Source: Chlamydia sp. BM-2023 (GTDB taxonomy: Bacteria > Chlamydiota > Chlamydiia > Chlamydiales > Chlamydiaceae). Taken from it: a DNA stretch of 64,000 nucleotides. The translations under genes were made by a program, and so were the position numbers. The notes beneath the pieces were generated by a model. That model was not told the DNA's origin. It made no database searches and saw nothing but the letters and a program-made list of their open reading frames with translations. Below are positions 60,028 to 64,000 of the stretch, piece by piece. How positions within the stretch are numbered: position 1 is the first letter of the stretch; each line of letters starts with the position of its first letter. Location: NCBI RefSeq assembly GCF_964023145.1, contig NZ_CAXIED010000001.1, forward strand, positions 1,178,001 through 1,242,000. The letters are read 5' to 3'.

Positions 60028-61887
60028 ATGTCTAATTCCATTAATTCCGCTTCTGTTCAGGAAGATCATAGGCATCAGATTAGCCCTAAATACATGCACG
60101 CGCAGTCTAGGGGAAAAATCACGCAAATTATTAGCGCAGTAGCAGGTGCTCTAGCAGCTATTTCGATATTAATTACCTGTGTTTCCCTGATTCTTGGGTT
60201 GCCAATCGCCTTTAGTATAGTCACGGGAGTCCTTTCAATGGTCTTCTTGGCTCTATCTTTAGTTTCTCTGATGATCCATGCTTATAACATGAGAAAAGTT
60301 CGTAGGGAAATTTTCAAGATTGAGTCATTCACCGCGTCTAGTCGCGAACATTTAAGATTATTCCATAAGCGGGAACCCGAAAAAATTGTAAGGCCTATAA
60401 GTGACGCAAAACCCGAAATTCCACAAAGAATTACAACAGTAATGCCTCCAGTTCCTCAAGTAGAAAACATCGAAGTAGAAAATACCGAAATAGAAAATAC
60501 CGAAATAGAAGAGCCGGGAGTAGAGAATCCCGAAGAGGCTGAAACTGGTGCTGCAGAGACAGAGATCAAGTATCTCAGCCCTCAGCTTGGTATATTACTA
60601 GATCTTGAGGCAACAGGGATAAGCTATCCTACTATAGCACATCATCCAAAATACAAGCATGATCATGACCAGGCTGTAAAGGCTTTTTGTTCCCTATGTG
60701 AGGGCCTAGCCTACTTTGTCAAGAGAGCGATCGCAGGAGCTCGTTCTAGTTTTTCAGATATGCTTTCTTTAGCTACGATGTTCCTCCCTCCACTATTTGT
60801 GGATTCAAATCCCATATTACGCGTTACGTATCGCGCTAAGGAGTCTCTAACAAATGATTTGTATGGAGCCTTCTGGCTGCATGAGGTTTTAAAGGATCCT
60901 AAACATGCATATCCTTTGATTGAAACTCTTGAACTCCTTAAACAGGGTGTAATAGGGAAAGCACAGTACATTGAATATTTACAAGCTGTGAACGTTCTGC
61001 TCGCTGGATGGTGTCTAGCGACCCCATCTATGGCACAATACATTGTTGGAACTATTCAAAATCTCGTAATACCTGAGGAAGGTAGAAAAGACATTCTGAA
61101 GATGTTGGCCGCTGGAAACGTTTTAGGAGCTCTCGCTAAAATTCATGAAGGCAGGGATGATAAATGGTCGGATTTAATGAAAATTTTCCCTCTAGATATC
61201 CACGGAGAACAAGATAGGGATATGCACGTTCAAATCTTTAGCGAAGAGCTTTCCCTCTATCGTATGCGCGAAATTTTACGAGAGGGATTAAAGAACTATA
61301 AAAAGTCGAGAGAGGAGTTAGATGAGAGCGGAAGAAACGCAGAAAAAGCTTTTTATCTAATGATGGGAGAGACGCCTCCTGAAAGGGAGCCTAGAGTATT
61401 TTGGGATGGAAGACCTATCCCTCAGGAGAGGAAGGAAAACCTCATAGAGAAAGCAAAGTCTCTCTTCGGTAAATTAGGGAAAACTTTGCCGAGAACAAAA
61501 CGCGGACTAATCTTTGACATGGCTAGAAATAATACAGCTACATCTAGGGTATTAGAAGCTTTGATGGAAGAGCTCACTGTTTTGCCAGAGATGGATCCAA
61601 TTAGCAGCCCAGACGCAATAAGCGTATTGAGTCAAGGAATACGCTCCAGTAACATCTTACAACAGCGTTTAAGGAATTATCTCCCTTATGCAGCTTGCGA
61701 GGCAATTGGAGGTCTAGTCGACAACATCATATTAGGTGGATGTTGTATAGGACTATGGCCAGAAGCTCACGCAGAAGCATTACGAGAAGCTCTAGAAATG
61801 ACAAAAGAGCAGTTTGAGTCATTATTAGCTGAAAGAGATGTTCTACACGCCTTATTCCCAGAGTTTTGTAATAAAACCAATAGATAA
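60028..61887 (+). CDS. Inc-paralogue 5 of tandem array
   Basis: This 619-aa product is the longest copy. Hairpin segments are at about 31-55 and 58-85 with LILGLPIA between (the Pro-Gly is partly lost). The linker (residues 115-180) is acidic with tandem pentapeptides ENTEI. The shared domain has HHPKYKHDHD, GAFWLHEVLKDP, LLAGWCLATP, AGNVLGALAKIHEG and YLPYAA. A ~70-residue Glu/Arg-rich insertion lies before the end. Codons on the plus strand are C- and A-rich. It precedes the metNIQ operon. Confidence 0.85.
   Translation: MSNSINSASVQEDHRHQISPKYMHAQSRGKITQIISAVAGALAAISILITCVSLILGLPIAFSIVTGVLSMVFLALSLVSLMIHAYNMRKVRREIFKIESFTASSREHLRLFHKREPEKIVRPISDAKPEIPQRITTVMPPVPQVENIEVENTEIENTEIEEPGVENPEEAETGAAETEIKYLSPQLGILLDLEATGISYPTIAHHPKYKHDHDQAVKAFCSLCEGLAYFVKRAIAGARSSFSDMLSLATMFLPPLFVDSNPILRVTYRAKESLTNDLYGAFWLHEVLKDPKHAYPLIETLELLKQGVIGKAQYIEYLQAVNVLLAGWCLATPSMAQYIVGTIQNLVIPEEGRKDILKMLAAGNVLGALAKIHEGRDDKWSDLMKIFPLDIHGEQDRDMHVQIFSEELSLYRMREILREGLKNYKKSREELDESGRNAEKAFYLMMGETPPEREPRVFWDGRPIPQERKENLIEKAKSLFGKLGKTLPRTKRGLIFDMARNNTATSRVLEALMEELTVLPEMDPISSPDAISVLSQGIRSSNILQQRLRNYLPYAACEAIGGLVDNIILGGCCIGLWPEAHAEALREALEMTKEQFESLLAERDVLHALFPEFCNKTNR
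60463..60537 (+). repeat. 15-bp minisatellite in Inc-paralogue 5 linker
   Basis: Five consecutive 15-nt units encode ENIEV, ENTEI, ENTEI, EEPGV, ENPEE (residues 146-170). Units 2 and 3 are identical at the DNA level (GAAAATACCGAAATA at 60478 and 60493). Because the unit is 15 nt, copy-number change would keep the frame. Confidence 0.85.
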
Positions 61888-61891
61888 GAAT

Positions 61892-61925
61892 AAAACCTTT
61901 TAATTTTTCAGTAGGGTGGTTTTTA
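61892..61925 (+). terminator. Candidate terminator after Inc-paralogue 5
   Basis: AAAACC (61892-61897) pairs with GGTTTT (61918-61923) around a 20-nt loop, with further T and A bases after it. The GC content is low, so strength is uncertain. Confidence 0.45.
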
Positions 61926-62006
61926 AGAAAACTCTCTATTAATAAGGTTTAATTCTTAAATTCTATTCACTTTTTATCTTTTAGAGACTAAAGTTCCTCT
62001 TAAAAA

Positions 62007-62022
62007 TGCTCTCTTGAGAGCA
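62007..62022 (+). promoter_or_regulatory. Hairpin in the metN leader overlapping its Shine-Dalgarno
   Basis: The palindrome TGCTCTCTTGAGAGCA contains GAGAG, the only Shine-Dalgarno-like sequence before the TTG start of metN at 62031. If folded it would hide that ribosome-binding site. I see no known SAM-riboswitch core around it. Confidence 0.35.
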
Positions 62023-62030
62023 GATATTTC

Positions 62031-63098
62031 TTGTTTAGGTTTATTGTGTGTGTTGAGAAAGACCCTGCTATTATTTCTGTGAGAAATTTAAATAAAGAAA
62101 TCGGAAATCATCGTATCTTAAAAAATATTTCCTTTTCAGCCTATCCTGGTGAAATTTTCGGAATCATTGGACATAGCGGTTCGGGGAAAAGCACTCTATT
62201 ACGTTGTCTAGATTTCCTCTGTACACCGACTTCGGGTTCCATCTCAATAGCAGGTTTCGATAGCTCTTCTACTAAAAAAAAAGTATCACGATTAGATTTT
62301 GCCAAGCGTGTTGCCTACATATCTCAACATTGCGGATTATTTTTAGCTAAAACCGTTTTTGAAAATATTGCCTACCCCTTGAGAATTCGAGACCCTAAAA
62401 TACCAAAGTCCATAGTAAAAGAAAAAATTGATGATGTGCTACAGTTTTTGAATCTCTATGAAAAAAAGTATGCTTATCCAAGCAGGTTAAGCGGGGGGCA
62501 AAAACAAAAAGTAGCTATAGCTATCGCTATTATTTCAGATCCTCTAGTTTTGCTCTGTGATGAAATTACCTCAGCACTAGACCCCCGATCTACAGAAGAT
62601 GTTACGGATAAATTACTACAGATAAATGAAGAAAGAAACATTACTCAGGTGTTTGTATCCCACGAAATTGAAGTGGTGAAAAAACTCTGTTGTAAGACTC
62701 TAGTCATGCATCAAGGAAGTATTGAGGAATTAGGAAACACGGACAAGCTCTTCTTGAATCCACACAGTTCCATTACAGAAGAGCTATTCCATATGAATTC
62801 AATCGCTAAGGGAATTTATAATTATAGCGAAAATGAGGAGATCCTACGTTTAGGATTCCCTCAAGGATTAGCTGTACAAAGTATGATTAGCCAAATTATT
62901 CAAAATGGGCAGATATCCATAAATATTCTTTCGGGAGATATAAACCTATTTCGTAAGGTGCCTTTAGGATTTCTTATCATTGCTCTATCAGGAAAAAAAG
63001 AACAAAGAGATCAAGCTAAAAACTTTCTCACGGCTAAAGGTGTCATAGTGCAAAAATGCCAACACAAGACAGATGGGGATATATGCAATCAGATATGA
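62031..63098 (+). CDS. metN: Methionine ABC transporter ATP-binding protein MetN
   Basis: This 355-aa ATPase drives D/L-methionine uptake. Walker A GHSGSGKS (residues 47-54), signature LSGGQKQK, Walker B VLLCDE and an H-loop VSHE are present, and the C-terminal ~90 residues form the NIL/ACT regulatory domain that senses methionine (PLGFLIIALSGKKEQRDQ). The start is TTG (62031) or GTG (62046). It overlaps metI by 16-43 nt depending on the metI start. The metN-metI-metQ order is standard. As I recall, C. trachomatis lacks this operon, while C. pneumoniae and C. psittaci relatives have it. Confidence 0.93.
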   Translation: MFRFIVCVEKDPAIISVRNLNKEIGNHRILKNISFSAYPGEIFGIIGHSGSGKSTLLRCLDFLCTPTSGSISIAGFDSSSTKKKVSRLDFAKRVAYISQHCGLFLAKTVFENIAYPLRIRDPKIPKSIVKEKIDDVLQFLNLYEKKYAYPSRLSGGQKQKVAIAIAIISDPLVLLCDEITSALDPRSTEDVTDKLLQINEERNITQVFVSHEIEVVKKLCCKTLVMHQGSIEELGNTDKLFLNPHSSITEELFHMNSIAKGIYNYSENEEILRLGFPQGLAVQSMISQIIQNGQISINILSGDINLFRKVPLGFLIIALSGKKEQRDQAKNFLTAKGVIVQKCQHKTDGDICNQI

Positions 63099-63748
63099 TT
63101 TACCTATTGATCAAAGAGACGGGGAGTACTTTATATATGGTAGCCGCGGCTTTTGTCTTCTCCTCAATTTTAGGAGGGCTTTTAGGGCTAGGACTGTTTG
63201 TGACAGCTCCTTATGGGCTGAAGCCTATCAAGAGCATCCACTCGATAGTTTCCGTAGTGCTCAGCTTCCTAACGGCTATTCCCTTTGCCATCTTAATAGT
63301 AATCCTATTTCCTGTAACACGATGGATTGTCGGCACCTCCTTAGGAGCAACAGCATCTATAGTTCCTCTAACCCTAGGAGCTTTGCCGCTAGTTGCCTCT
63401 TTTGTTTCCGACGCCTTGCGTACAGGAGCCCTGACATGTGTTGAACCCGCCATAGCCTTAGGCATCCCTAAAGTAAAAATAATAAAAGATATTCTTTTCC
63501 CAGAAGTTGCCCCTCAATTAATTTTCTCTTTAAAATCCTTAATAGTTCATCTTATAGCATGCTCTACATTCGCGGGATTTGTTGGAGGTGGGGGATTAGG
63601 ACAAATTTTATTGCAATACGGTTACTACCGTTTTGATTTTTCTATTACTCTATCCGTTTTAGTTATTACCCTATTTTTTATTGAAGGTATCCGGATTTTA
63701 GGAGATACTTGGGGACGGCGTATACTAAAATGTCGCGGGATTTTATGA
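63083..63748 (+). CDS. metI: Methionine ABC transporter permease MetI
   Basis: From the ATG at 63083 the product is 221 aa; earlier and later in-frame ATGs at 63056 and 63095 exist. It has about five hydrophobic segments. The MetI permease loop with EPAIALGIPKVKIIKDI, the coupling-helix region that contacts MetN, is clear. It ends TGA overlapping the metQ ATG as ATGA. Confidence 0.92.
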   Translation: MQSDMIYLLIKETGSTLYMVAAAFVFSSILGGLLGLGLFVTAPYGLKPIKSIHSIVSVVLSFLTAIPFAILIVILFPVTRWIVGTSLGATASIVPLTLGALPLVASFVSDALRTGALTCVEPAIALGIPKVKIIKDILFPEVAPQLIFSLKSLIVHLIACSTFAGFVGGGGLGQILLQYGYYRFDFSITLSVLVITLFFIEGIRILGDTWGRRILKCRGIL

Positions 63749-64000
63749 AAAAAATCATAATAACTTTTTTAGCTTTATTAACTGCATCTTTAGCAGGCTG
63801 TAGTAAACATCCCCAGGATACTTTACGCATCGCAGCTAGCCCTACACCACACGCCGAACTCCTCTACAACTTAGAAAAAGAAGCCAGATCTTTAGGATTG
63901 AAAATCAAAGTTCTTCCTGTAGACGATTATCGTGTGCCTAACCGTTTGCTTTTAGATAAACAAATAGAAGCAAATTATTTCCAACATCAAGATTTTTTAA
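63745..64000 (+). CDS. metQ: Methionine-binding lipoprotein MetQ (partial, runs off window)
   Basis: The ATG at 63745 overlaps the metI stop by 4 nt. The visible 85 residues start with a lipoprotein signal peptide, with lipobox LAGC at residues 16-19 (Cys19 would be acylated after Lgt action). NlpA/MetQ family sequence follows (TLRIAASPTPHAELLYNL; QIEANYFQHQDF). The C-terminal two-thirds lie beyond the window end. Confidence 0.92.
   Translation, partial: MKKIIITFLALLTASLAGCSKHPQDTLRIAASPTPHAELLYNLEKEARSLGLKIKVLPVDDYRVPNRLLLDKQIEANYFQHQDFL

Noticed and set aside
62001..62030. A SAM-I type riboswitch before metN.
   Set aside because: The conserved S-box core and multi-helix junction are absent; only one short hairpin is present.
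1..64000. tRNA, rRNA, CRISPR arrays, insertion sequences and phage genes.
   Set aside because: I scanned intergenic regions by eye and found no cloverleaf, rRNA segment, regular repeat-spacer pattern or transposase-like ORF.

Overview
The window comes from a Chlamydia chromosome. The diagnostic content is type III secretion sctU/sctV next to ychF-ribF-truB-rbfA-infB-nusA-rpsA, an incB/incC pair, a pdhABC operon beside glgP, a second set of housekeeping genes (lgt, yidC, dnaA), many proteins with the bilobed hydrophobic Inc signature, and AT-rich DNA. Gene order and the presence of a metNIQ operon fit the C. psittaci / C. caviae / C. felis / C. pneumoniae branch better than C. trachomatis. I cannot fix the species.

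Layout. 1-14.3 kb: mostly minus strand. It holds T3SS export-gate genes (sctU, sctV), ychF on the plus strand, then a translation/transcription cluster (ribF, truB, rbfA, infB, nusA, rpsA), and trxB/acpS with a small membrane protein. 14.4-26.9 kb: lgt, yidC and dnaA (+), a small Inc-like gene, glgP, then pdhABC (-) and an unknown gene. 26.9-35.5 kb: envelope genes lpxD-skp-bamA (-), recR, then fabH-fabD-fabG-acpP (+). 35.0-42.4 kb: a cyclic-nucleotide-domain protein, a transporter/HEAT-repeat fusion, incC, incB, and two Na+-coupled amino-acid transporters (all -). 42.5-51.7 kb: an Inc-like protein, a TPR protein, MgtE, a diverged Inc-like protein (+), and an APC amino-acid transporter with a class I aldolase (-). 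51.9-61.9 kb: five consecutive plus-strand paralogues of 545-619 aa. Each has an N-terminal Inc hairpin, a proline/acidic linker and a shared ~400-residue C-terminal domain. 62.0-64.0 kb: metN-metI-metQ, with metQ cut by the window end.

How it fits together. The secretion gate at the left is the machine expected to export the Inc-type proteins made elsewhere in the window. Fatty-acid synthesis, LpxD, BamA/Skp and Lgt build the envelope. GlgP, PDH and DhnA feed central metabolism, and the transporters import amino acids, Mg2+ and methionine. The most notable element is the tandem Inc-paralogue array. Its shared C-terminal domain is one I cannot assign to a known family, a sixth diverged copy lies 3 kb upstream, a candidate leader-peptide/uORF precedes the fourth copy, and G/C strand bias changes sign within the array.
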